This document shows positions 1-5,435 of a DNA stretch of 6,579 bases, piece by piece. The stretch is taken from contig JAMOPK010000366.1 of assembly GCA_027064565.1 (NCBI GenBank), forward strand, positions 1 to 6,579, in the 5' to 3' direction. The stretch's first letter is position 1, and each line of letters begins with the position of its first letter. The notes under the pieces are model-generated. The model was not told where the DNA came from. It saw only the letters and a list, made by a program, of their open reading frames with translations, and did no database searches. The translations under genes were made by a program, and so were the position numbers. Source of the DNA: Caldifarciminota bacterium. Its GTDB lineage: Bacteria; Hydrothermota; Hydrothermia; B15-G9.

Positions 1-253
1 CGGCAATTGCATGTAAAGCAAGGGTCGTTTTGCCGGAGGACTCCGGCCCGAAGATCTCCACAACGCGCCCCCGTGGATACCCACCCACTCCCAGCGCCAT
101 GTCAAGGCTGAGGGAGCCCGTAGGTATCACGGGCACTTTCTGAGAAGCCATGTCCCCAAGACGCATTACAGCACCTTTGCCGTGCGCCTTTTCTATCTGT
201 TTAAGGGACATCTCAAGAATTTTTCGCTTATCGACTTCTTTATCTCTACCCAT
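1..253 (-). CDS. recA: RecA recombinase, N-terminal part (cut by window edge)
   Basis: RecA is the ATP-dependent strand-exchange protein that forms filaments on single-stranded DNA in recombinational repair and stimulates LexA self-cleavage. Only the first 84 codons are in the window. They begin MGRDKEVDKRKILEMSLKQI, matching the N-terminal helix of RecA, followed by the family stretch around residues 24-35 (HGKGAVMRLGD), the segment IPTGSLSLDMALGVGGYPRGR (44-63) and the Walker A loop GPESSGKTT at 69-77. The ATG at 253-251 is chosen because a purine-rich GGGGG ribosome-binding stretch lies just upstream and the length before Walker A is normal. A sigma70-like promoter lies upstream at 298-327. 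The gene runs in the same direction as mltG but 194 bp away. The identification is very secure; completeness cannot be judged. Confidence 0.97.
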   Translation of the reverse strand, partial: MGRDKEVDKRKILEMSLKQIEKAHGKGAVMRLGDMASQKVPVIPTGSLSLDMALGVGGYPRGRVVEIFGPESSGKTTLALHAIA

Positions 254-297
254 TGTATCCCCCAATAGCTCACAGCTCCATTGATTTTGAGTTTCTC

Positions 298-327
298 ATT
301 ATACCCTAAAAACTTGCTGGCTCGCAA
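298..327 (-). promoter_or_regulatory. Candidate promoter of recA
   Basis: Reading the minus strand, a perfect TATAAT -10 hexamer lies at 303-298 and a TTGCGA -35-like hexamer (4 of 6 matches) at 327-322, separated by 18 bp. The expected transcription start is about 35-45 bases before the recA ATG. An inverted repeat CTTGC-N6-GCAAG (313-328) overlaps the -35 and spacer. The -10 is convincing; the -35 is weak, which would fit a regulated promoter, but that is inference. Confidence 0.6.
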
Positions 328-349
328 GCTAACGAAGGCTGTCGGGGCT

Positions 350-360
350 GTTCGTCGAAC
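350..360. promoter_or_regulatory. Palindromic candidate operator upstream of recA
   Basis: GTTCGTCGAAC is a perfect inverted repeat (five-base arms about one central base) lying about 23 bp upstream of the recA -35. It uses the GTTC/GAAC half-sites seen in several LexA operators, but their order and spacing match neither the Gram-positive GAAC-N4-GTTC box nor the alphaproteobacterial direct repeat. A role as SOS operator is a guess. Two TGTCAGG direct repeats (362-368 and 372-378), one helical turn apart, lie next to it. Confidence 0.3.
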
Positions 361-440
361 CTGTCAGGTATTGTCAGGCGACATGCCCATCGTTAAGACA
401 AAACGCTCGACCTGCTGCGCTTGCTGCGGATGATCCGACT

Positions 441-458
441 GGAAATCTCAGGATTTCC
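441..458 (-). repeat. Perfect 7-bp hairpin enclosing the mltG stop codon
   Basis: GGAAATC and GATTTCC form perfect arms around a four-base loop that contains bases of the mltG stop codon. No T-rich tract follows in the minus direction, so it is not a standard intrinsic terminator. It could be an mRNA 3'-end stabilising structure, or chance. Confidence 0.3.
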
Positions 459-1467
459 TTCTCAATCTACGAGCTATAGCCTTGTTGCGCACGTGCTGGC
501 TGTATGTCGAGGCGAAAAAATGGGTGCCATCGCCCTTTGCGACAAAATAGAGATAGGGAACATTAGCAGGTTCCACAACGGCCTTTATGGATTTCAGGCC
601 GGGCGAGCATATCGGTCCGGGCGGCAGGCCGGGATGCAAATATGTGTTGTAAGGGGACTGAACCCTCAGGTCATCATAAGTCAGTCTCGTTTTGTGCCGT
701 GGCAGGACGTATTCTACGGTGGCACACGACTCAAGCGGCATCCCCCGTTTCAACCTGTTCCAAAACACGGCCGCTATGATGGGGCGTTCGGAATCGACTG
801 CCGCCTCCCGCTCGACAATGGAAGCAAGGGTAAGAACGGTGTGGAGTTTCAATCCCTTGCGCTCCATCTTGTATAGCAACCCCTCCCGTTTCAGGACGGC
901 CATGAGTTGTCCCACCATCCGATCAATGATGCTGGACTCATCCTCAAAGTAAGAAAACTTGTAGCTGTCCGGGAAAAGGTAGCCCTCAAGGGATGGAGGC
1001 GGTGGGAACCCGTATTTTTGAGCCATTCGCATCACAAAAAGCCTATCGGTCGCAAGCTGCACAAACCGCAGGCTGTCGTTTCCTATCTTTCTAGCCACTA
1101 TCCCGGCTATCTGCTTAAGCGTAAGGCCCTCCGGGATGGTGACCATTATGCTTTTTGCGTTTGGTCCCCGACTCAGTATCCACCAGACTGTCACCACGCC
1201 TGATCTGCGTCTGAACTCATAGACACCGGCTCTGATATGTCTGTCCCTGCCAGTAACTTTAAGCCAGAACATCAGGACGTTCGGATGGGACACCACACCG
1301 CTGTCAACGAGTGTCCGCACAACCTGTGACGCACCTTCGCCTTTGCGGATGACTATTCGGACAGGCTCCCCTCCTCTCTCGAAAAGGGGACAAACCGCAA
1401 TTCCGAGGACCGTTATGAGCGTGAAGAAAGTGAAAATCAGGAAAACTATCCGAAGCTTCCGGCTCAT
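448..1467 (-). CDS. mltG: Endolytic murein transglycosylase MltG (YceG family)
   Basis: MltG is an inner-membrane lytic transglycosylase that cuts nascent peptidoglycan glycan strands internally, producing 1,6-anhydro ends and limiting strand length. The 339-residue protein is of normal family length. It has a short basic N-terminus and one transmembrane helix at about residues 5-25, then a LysM-like region with IPEGLTLKQI at 111-120, the family motif LEGYLFPDSY at 160-169, and the catalytic block LASIVEREA at 214-222. Glu219 there corresponds to the essential Glu218 of E. coli MltG. It is followed by ATVEYVL (249-255) and SPYNTY...GLPPGPICSPG (271-290). The ATG overlaps the stop of the upstream RNase HII-like gene as ATGA, indicating translational coupling, and AGGGA precedes it. 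It is probably the last gene of the operon starting at the tRNA cluster. A 7-bp hairpin with the TGA in its loop lies at the 3' end. Confidence 0.95.
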   Translation of the reverse strand: MSRKLRIVFLIFTFFTLITVLGIAVCPLFERGGEPVRIVIRKGEGASQVVRTLVDSGVVSHPNVLMFWLKVTGRDRHIRAGVYEFRRRSGVVTVWWILSRGPNAKSIMVTIPEGLTLKQIAGIVARKIGNDSLRFVQLATDRLFVMRMAQKYGFPPPPSLEGYLFPDSYKFSYFEDESSIIDRMVGQLMAVLKREGLLYKMERKGLKLHTVLTLASIVEREAAVDSERPIIAAVFWNRLKRGMPLESCATVEYVLPRHKTRLTYDDLRVQSPYNTYLHPGLPPGPICSPGLKSIKAVVEPANVPYLYFVAKGDGTHFFASTYSQHVRNKAIARRLRRKS

Positions 1468-2372
1468 CTTTCCCTGACAACCTCCTCCTTCGGGAACCTC
1501 TGCCTGAGTTCCTCCATGAGCTGGTAAGTTTTGGCATCATGTCGGTAGCCGCTCGCCCACGGCACAGGTTCATCGTGGCCGACAAGCTTGTTCATCAGGA
1601 ACATGAAAACCTCACGAACGTATTTGCCGACTATCGAAGCCATGGCGATCGGCAAAAACCTCTCGTCCCCGTTCAGGATGAAGTGTATCTCCCTGCCGTC
1701 CGCCAACCTGTAGCTCGATATTCCACGGGTCTCCTGAATGGCGGTCACATTGACACCAATCCCTTCAAAAAGCCGGCCGTAATATCTGGTTCCGCCCAAT
1801 TTCCCACACATTGCAAGGTCAAAATCAGGCAAAGCGGACATGACATCCATGAATTTCCAGAAATCGAGCGTTGACTTGGAACCGGAACTTTTAAGCAGCT
1901 CGTTGAACTCCTTTGCCGTGACGATCTCAACTCGAATGTCCTTCACTTCAATCTCCATCGTTTCAAACCAGTGGGTTATCGGGGAAGGGTCTATGTGCTT
2001 GGCCCAGAGCGGCAGGTGCAGTTCGAGATCAAGGGCGCTTATGAGTTCGGATTCCTTCAGTCTCGATGTATCACTCACGAATTCAAGGAGTTCCCTGAAA
2101 TTAGACACCTCGCCGCCGGCAGACGTTATCAGGGAAAGGGCAACTATTTCGCCCAACGAATAGCTCGATTCAGACCTCGTGAACACCTTTTTGCTGTCCC
2201 GTAGGCCTTTTGGAGGATTGAGCTGGTTGAGATCAAGGTAAATAAAGGGGGGTTCCGGCACGTCAAGGAGCACCCCGGTGACAGTCATAGGGCCGAGGAT
2301 CGGACCATAGGCGTTTTCATCGATGCCTACAACCCGGAAACGTTCTTCTCCGCCGGAAATGACGAAATCCAT
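1464..2372 (-). CDS. RNase HII-fold protein with altered active-site motifs
   Basis: The 302-residue protein shows the RNase HII skeleton: GIDENAYGPILGP at 16-28 (Asp18 and Glu19 align with the first two catalytic acids), LRDSKK at 57-62, NGD at 234-236 (Asp236 aligns with the fourth acid), ASIVGKYVREVFM at 245-257 (compare ASILAKVTRD) and SGYRHDAKTY at 274-283. RNase HII removes RNA from RNA-DNA hybrids. However, the substrate-sensing GRG motif is AYG here, and the expected third Asp, before a K-x-G-G-x-R-Y segment at 191-198, appears to be Gly190 (AMCGKLGGTRYY); Asp185 is the nearest acid. It is also about 90 residues longer than ordinary RNase HII, with an insert at about 65-165. It resembles a poorly characterised RNase HII-like family I recall from planctomycetes and other lineages. 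The ATG lies 2 bp after the tsaC-phosphatase stop with no clear ribosome-binding site, so coupled translation is likely. Hybrid cleavage should not be assumed. Confidence 0.8.
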   Translation of the reverse strand: MDFVISGGEERFRVVGIDENAYGPILGPMTVTGVLLDVPEPPFIYLDLNQLNPPKGLRDSKKVFTRSESSYSLGEIVALSLITSAGGEVSNFRELLEFVSDTSRLKESELISALDLELHLPLWAKHIDPSPITHWFETMEIEVKDIRVEIVTAKEFNELLKSSGSKSTLDFWKFMDVMSALPDFDLAMCGKLGGTRYYGRLFEGIGVNVTAIQETRGISSYRLADGREIHFILNGDERFLPIAMASIVGKYVREVFMFLMNKLVGHDEPVPWASGYRHDAKTYQLMEELRQRFPKEEVVRER

Positions 2373-2374
2373 GA

Positions 2375-3424
2375 TCAGAATTTGCGAAGGATGTAGGGTA
2401 AAACCTGCCGTTCTATGATGGTTTTAATGCCTTCAGCTACCATTTTGATAAAGGGATATGACCTTCCAACAGGATCAGGTATATCGTCATAAGACAGCAT
2501 TCTGGTTTTGTCACCTGCTCCAAGTGATTTCAGCTTTTCCAGATGCCTCTTCTCCATAACGTAGATGATGTCAGCCTTTTCTATCATCTGCCTGTTCAGT
2601 GGACGGGCACGTTTATCGCCGACCCTGATCCCCATTTCCTCAAGGACTTTCACGACATCCGACGGAATCGGCACACCATGAAGGGCCGAAATTCCGGCAG
2701 ATTCGGTGAAAACCCTGTCGCGAAACTCTCCGGGCAGATATTCCCTCGTGACAGCTTCAGCTATCTGGCTCCGATAAAGGTTGCCAGTGCAGACAAAAAG
2801 CACGTTCATGTTCACACCTCTGTCCAACATCACCTCCTTTGAGATTATCGACTCCACCTTCAGGAACGGTATAGGCCCCTTACGAATGACGATGGGGCGT
2901 TCCTTTGTGAGGTCAAGCACGGTGGACGGAGCCGCGCCTCCGGCTGTCCCGATGATAACAAAATCGACGCTATCACCCAATTGGTCTATTACCTCGTTGG
3001 ACGTCCTCGCAGGCGGCATTCCGGATACGTTTGCGCTTGTCGATGCAAGGGGCACACCTGCAGCGTCAAGAATGGCCATGACAACCTGGTCGTCCGGTAT
3101 CCGTATCCCTATGGTTCCTTGAGGCGTAACAAGCGGCTTCGGTGCTGCTTCAGTGGCTCTGAGCACCATCGTCAGCGGGCCGGGCCAGAATGCTTCTGCC
3201 AACTTGAGCGCATCTTCCGTGAAAACGGCGAATTTCCGGGCTTCCTCGATGTCTCTGACGAACAGGGCAAGGGGTTTCTCAGGAGAACGTCGTTTTATCT
3301 CATAAATTTTCCCAACCGCATCCAGATCAAGCGCATTGGCCACAAGGCCATAGACTGTCTCGGTAGGGACAGCAACCACACCACCCTTTTTGATCACTTC
3401 GACAGCGTGAGTAAGAAATTTCAT
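2375..3424 (-). CDS. Fusion: threonylcarbamoyl-AMP synthase (TsaC/Sua5) + low-molecular-weight phosphatase
   Basis: The 349-residue protein has two domains. Residues 1 to about 190 are a YrdC/Sua5 domain, which makes threonylcarbamoyl-AMP from threonine, bicarbonate and ATP for t6A37 of ANN-decoding tRNAs: VPTETVYGL (19-27), KRRSPEKPLALF (44-55), WPGPLT (80-85), IGIRIPD (105-111) and STSAN (128-132). Residues 206-349 are a complete low-molecular-weight protein phosphatase: MNVLFVCTGNLYRSQ (206-220) carries the CX5R loop (Cys212, Arg218) and DDIPDP (313-318) the general-acid Asp317. There is no long Sua5-type C-terminal domain. I prefer ATG 3424, preceded by AAAAGGGA at good spacing, over GTG 3439, which would add five residues and overlap the upstream stop. 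A consensus Shine-Dalgarno sequence at 2840-2831 precedes the second domain, so a free phosphatase may also be made. Tight spacing on both sides places it mid-operon. Confidence 0.92.
   Translation of the reverse strand: MKFLTHAVEVIKKGGVVAVPTETVYGLVANALDLDAVGKIYEIKRRSPEKPLALFVRDIEEARKFAVFTEDALKLAEAFWPGPLTMVLRATEAAPKPLVTPQGTIGIRIPDDQVVMAILDAAGVPLASTSANVSGMPPARTSNEVIDQLGDSVDFVIIGTAGGAAPSTVLDLTKERPIVIRKGPIPFLKVESIISKEVMLDRGVNMNVLFVCTGNLYRSQIAEAVTREYLPGEFRDRVFTESAGISALHGVPIPSDVVKVLEEMGIRVGDKRARPLNRQMIEKADIIYVMEKRHLEKLKSLGAGDKTRMLSYDDIPDPVGRSYPFIKMVAEGIKTIIERQVLPYILRKF
2807..2840 (-). promoter_or_regulatory. Internal Shine-Dalgarno and start codons at the domain junction
   Basis: On the minus strand AAAGGAGGTG (2840-2831), a full match to the anti-Shine-Dalgarno complement, is followed in frame by ATG (2830), TTG (2827), GTG (2815) and ATG (2809). 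A second GAGG lies seven bases before the last ATG. That ATG begins MNVLFVCTGN, the natural N-terminus of a stand-alone 144-residue low-molecular-weight phosphatase (2809-2375). The site is well placed for internal initiation within the fused reading frame. Confidence 0.55.
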
Positions 3425-3435
3425 AGTTTCCCTTT

Positions 3436-4104
3436 TCACCTGCTCACAAGGACACCAATGTAAATCGGCGGATACGGCTGAATCGGCACACCGAATTCCA
3501 CAGCAAGTCTAACGGGGATATGGTTTATAAAAACGTTTGTCAGCTCTACTCCACCAAATGCCTCTGTGAAAATCTTGAATCTCATGAGGTCTTTGTATTT
3601 CAACATCTTGGCATCCTGAAAGACGATACCTATTCTCCTGTAATCCGGCATCCTCATAAAGGAGAAGCCAAAATAAGTTGTGCTATTTCCCGGTGTGGAT
3701 GTGGAGAAGATCAGATCGCTCCTCAAGGTCATTCCCAGTGCCAGAGGCTGGAATCCAAGCCCCAACAGCAATGCACCCTGGAAAGTGTTTCTCACGTTCA
3801 GATACTGGATTTTGGTGTAAACGCCGATCCCTTCTCCAAAATTCGCTTTTACCCCGGCATCGATGTTTTCAGCAACCCCGTAACTGTAAATGTATCCAAC
3901 GGTTGGAATAATGTGACCGCCATGGTTTTTAGCCACAGAGCTGTCCAGATACTGCCTGTCGAAATAGATAGGGGAATTAAAATACCAGCCGGTGCTGGTG
4001 TTCTGATAACCAAGGGTCTGGGCGGTTTGAAAAGTCCCCATGAAGCAACCTGAAGACATCAGAACAACAATGATGGAGAGGATTAAAAGTCTTGCTAATT
4101 TCAT
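3436..4104 (-). CDS. Putative outer-membrane lipoprotein, unknown function
   Basis: I do not recognise a named family. The 222-residue product begins MKLARLLILSIIVVLMSSGC, with a basic start, a hydrophobic core and a Cys at 20 preceded by SSG, a slightly atypical lipobox (Ser rather than Leu at -3). The mature part has alternating aromatic and glycine-rich segments (for example VGYIYSYGVAENIDAGVKANF and GALLLGLGFQPLALGMTL) and ends in PPIYIGVLVSR, suggesting a β-rich, possibly small barrel-like envelope protein. The ATG at 4104 is preferred over the upstream in-frame start at 4185 because that lies inside the tRNA-Thr gene, while a GGGGG ribosome-binding stretch precedes 4104. It sits 37 bp after tRNA-Thr(GGT), in the slot that tuf occupies in E. 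coli, and 11 bp before the tsaC-phosphatase gene. Function unknown. Confidence 0.8.
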   Translation of the reverse strand: MKLARLLILSIIVVLMSSGCFMGTFQTAQTLGYQNTSTGWYFNSPIYFDRQYLDSSVAKNHGGHIIPTVGYIYSYGVAENIDAGVKANFGEGIGVYTKIQYLNVRNTFQGALLLGLGFQPLALGMTLRSDLIFSTSTPGNSTTYFGFSFMRMPDYRRIGIVFQDAKMLKYKDLMRFKIFTEAFGGVELTNVFINHIPVRLAVEFGVPIQPYPPIYIGVLVSR

Positions 4105-4110
4105 GTCAAC

Positions 4111-4131
4111 CCCCTGTTTGGGGATATTATA
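4111..4131 (-). promoter_or_regulatory. TATAAT element and small hairpin over the lipoprotein ribosome-binding site
   Basis: On the minus strand a TATAAT hexamer (4131-4126) sits in the tRNA-lipoprotein gap without a recognisable -35, and CCCC-AAACA-GGGG (4123-4111) can pair so that the G-rich ribosome-binding site of the lipoprotein gene is masked. Either a weak internal promoter or a translational brake is possible; the stem has only 4 bp. Confidence 0.25.
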
Positions 4132-4140
4132 AAACAAAAA

Positions 4141-4216
4141 TGGAGCCCACGCCCGGATTCGAACCGGGGACCTCTTCCTTACCAAGGAAGTGCTCTGCCT
4201 CCTGAGCTACGTGGGC
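4141..4216 (-). tRNA. tRNA-Thr(GGT)
   Basis: The minus strand folds as a cloverleaf: acceptor GCCCACG/CGTGGGC, D-arm with AGCTCAGG, anticodon stem CTTCC/GGAAG with loop TTGGTAA giving anticodon GGT, and T-arm with GGTTCGAATCC. U73 is followed by an encoded CCA. U36-A37 marks it as a t6A substrate. It is the last tRNA of the four-gene cluster and the only one with a genomic CCA. Confidence 0.98.
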
Positions 4217-4226
4217 CTATTGAAAA

Positions 4227-4300
4227 AGCGGGAGACGGGATTCGAACCCGCGACACCCAGCTTGGAAGGCTGGAACTCTACCAGGCTGAGTTACTCCCGC
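4227..4300 (-). tRNA. tRNA-Gly(TCC)
   Basis: Acceptor GCGGGAG/CTCCCGC, anticodon stem CCAGC/GCTGG with loop CTTCCAA giving anticodon TCC, and a T-arm with GGTTCGAATCC. The discriminator base is U. The 3' end continues into a T run, so CCA must be added after transcription. It lies ten bases upstream of tRNA-Thr(GGT). Confidence 0.98.
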
Positions 4301-4310
4301 CTATTTGAAA

Positions 4311-4392
4311 TGGAGGGGGGAGGATTCGAACCCCCGAAGGCTGAGCCACCGGGTTTACAGCCCGGCCCCTTTGGCCACTTGGGTACCCCTCC
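4311..4392 (-). tRNA. tRNA-Tyr(GTA)
   Basis: Class II tRNA with acceptor GGAGGGG/CCCCTCC, anticodon stem CCGGG/CCCGG with loop CTGTAAA giving anticodon GTA, an extended variable arm, and T-arm GGGGG/CCTCC around TTCGAAT. Discriminator A73 is followed by TTT, so CCA is not encoded. The length of 82 bases fits the long variable arm of bacterial tRNA-Tyr. Confidence 0.98.
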
Positions 4393-4402
4393 ATGATCCA
4401 CA

Positions 4403-4475
4403 AGCTGGCGGAGGGATTCGAACCCCCGACCTGGTGATTACAAATCACCTGCTCTCCCGGCTGAGCTACGCCAGC
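4403..4475 (-). tRNA. tRNA-Thr(TGT)
   Basis: Acceptor GCTGGCG/CGCCAGC, anticodon stem GGTGA/TCACC with loop TTTGTAA giving anticodon TGT, and T-arm GGGGG/CCCTC-type pairing around TTCGAAT. U73 is followed by TGT, so CCA is not encoded. First tRNA of the cluster, starting about 30 bases after the predicted transcription start. It reads ACA and other ACN codons and is a predicted t6A37 substrate. Confidence 0.98.
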
Positions 4476-4511
4476 GTCTATTTTTCAAAGAACCCAATCT
4501 GTCGGGCTAAT

Positions 4512-4540
4512 AATGTAAGGGAGAGCTTAAGCGGTGTCAA
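4512..4540 (-). promoter_or_regulatory. Strong sigma70-like promoter of the tRNA operon
   Basis: On the minus strand a consensus TTGACA (4540-4535) and TACATT (4517-4512) are separated by exactly 17 bp. The following bases include GCCCGAC, a GC-rich discriminator of the kind found at stringently controlled stable-RNA promoters. The start would be near 4505, giving a leader of about 30 bases before tRNA-Thr(TGT). Confidence 0.8.
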
Positions 4541-4568
4541 TAATCCCGAATTTCGACAAATAACGCTG

Positions 4569-4580
4569 AACCAGCTGGTT
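4569..4580. repeat. Perfect 12-bp palindrome upstream of the tRNA promoter
   Basis: AACCAGCTGGTT is fully self-complementary and centred about 37 bp upstream of the tRNA operon -35, in the shared region between the divergent tRNA and disulfide oxidoreductase promoters. It could bind a dimeric regulator; no family is recognised. Confidence 0.3.
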
Positions 4581-4608
4581 AAGACATCGATGAATGAAAA
4601 TCAAAACT

Positions 4609-4617
4609 TTATCCACA
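4609..4617 (+). promoter_or_regulatory. Single consensus DnaA box
   Basis: TTATCCACA matches the nine-base DnaA box consensus exactly. It stands alone in the divergent intergenic region; I see no second consensus copy or strongly A+T-rich unwinding region nearby, so a replication origin is not supported. Confidence 0.35.
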
Positions 4618-4655
4618 TCAACATCGATCGATTTTGCCATCATCCCCATCGTTTT

Positions 4656-4689
4656 GTGACTGGACAAGTCACTATTTTGCGGGTATTAT
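4656..4689 (+). promoter_or_regulatory. Promoter of the disulfide oxidoreductase gene with overlapping operator-like repeat
   Basis: TGGACA (4661-4666, 5 of 6 consensus bases) and TATTAT (4684-4689) are separated by 17 bp. A perfect inverted repeat, GTGACT (4656-4661) and AGTCAC (4667-4672) around GGACA, covers the whole -35 hexamer, so a protein bound there would be expected to block RNA polymerase. Transcription would start near 4696, leaving a leader of about 40 bases. Confidence 0.65.
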
Positions 4690-4736
4690 ACACACCCAAC
4701 TCTGGAAACCCAAACAACAAAAGGGAGGTAAATATT

Positions 4737-5405
4737 ATGGGACTTCTTTCGAAACAGGATGCCGATTTCTTAAGGCAATTATTTGAGAAGGAACTGGTCA
4801 ACGACGTGAACATCCTCCACTTCACGCAACACCTTGAGTGTCAGTATTGTCGTGAGACCAAGATGATCCTTGAGGAGGTCGCAGAACTGTCGGATAAAAT
4901 CCACCTTGAGACACATAATTTTCTTGAGGATCAGGAGCTCGCAAAACAATACAACATCGACAAAATACCGGCTACTCTTATTCTGGACGCCAATAAGAAA
5001 AACCATGGCATAAGATACTTCGGGATTCCATCGGGTTATGAGTTCACCACGCTGATTGAGGACATAAAAATGGTATCGAAAGGCGATTCGGGACTGAGCG
5101 AGCTGACGAGGAAGGTCCTATCTGAGCTCAAAAAACCCCTGCATATTCAAGTGTTCATCACCCCAACATGTCCCCATTGCCCTAAGATGGTGAAACTGGC
5201 GCATCAGATGGCATTTGAGAGCGAGCTCGTCACAGCGGATATGATAGAATCCATCGAATTCCCGCATCTGGCTAACAAATACAACGTCTATGCCGTGCCC
5301 AAAGTCATCATAAACGACTCCGTGGAATTTGAGGGAGCTCTACCGGAACACATGGTCATCGAATACATCGCACTTGCAGGCGAAATCGACCTTGACAAAA
5401 TTTAA
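4737..5405 (+). CDS. Protein disulfide oxidoreductase (PDO), two thioredoxin folds
   Basis: The 222-residue protein consists of two thioredoxin-like units, each with a CXXC active site and a downstream cis-proline: CQYC at 35-38 with KIPAT (Pro78), and CPHC at 145-148 with AVPKV (Pro188). Length and architecture match the glutaredoxin-like PDO family typified by the Pyrococcus furiosus protein and related to the N-terminal domain of AhpF. These cytoplasmic enzymes catalyse dithiol-disulfide exchange, usually with a thioredoxin reductase, and are frequent in thermophiles. No signal peptide is present. The ATG at 4737 is chosen because GGGAGG lies six to eight bases upstream; the open frame extends further upstream but runs through the opposite-strand tRNA genes. 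It has its own promoter and terminator and appears monocistronic, divergent from the tRNA operon. The CPHC second motif (His rather than Tyr) may tune redox potential. Confidence 0.92.
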   Translation: MGLLSKQDADFLRQLFEKELVNDVNILHFTQHLECQYCRETKMILEEVAELSDKIHLETHNFLEDQELAKQYNIDKIPATLILDANKKNHGIRYFGIPSGYEFTTLIEDIKMVSKGDSGLSELTRKVLSELKKPLHIQVFITPTCPHCPKMVKLAHQMAFESELVTADMIESIEFPHLANKYNVYAVPKVIINDSVEFEGALPEHMVIEYIALAGEIDLDKI

Positions 5406-5435
5406 TCGGTCAAACTAAACACCGAATGGAAAATA

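Noticed and set aside
421..876. 151-codon plus-strand open frame antisense to mltG
   Set aside because: No ribosome-binding site or recognisable motif, and it lies wholly opposite a confidently identified gene; the other long antisense frames over coding genes were rejected for the same reason.
4105..4185. Upstream in-frame start for the lipoprotein gene
   Set aside because: It begins inside tRNA-Thr(GGT) and would put an arginine-rich peptide before a clear signal sequence starting at 4104.
4609..4617. Replication origin
   Set aside because: A single DnaA box without further copies, dnaA/dnaN neighbours or an A+T-rich unwinding element is not enough.
4305..4736. Long upstream extension of the disulfide oxidoreductase reading frame
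   Set aside because: It would read through two tRNA genes on the opposite strand and the promoter region, while ATG 4737 has an excellent ribosome-binding site and gives the normal family length.
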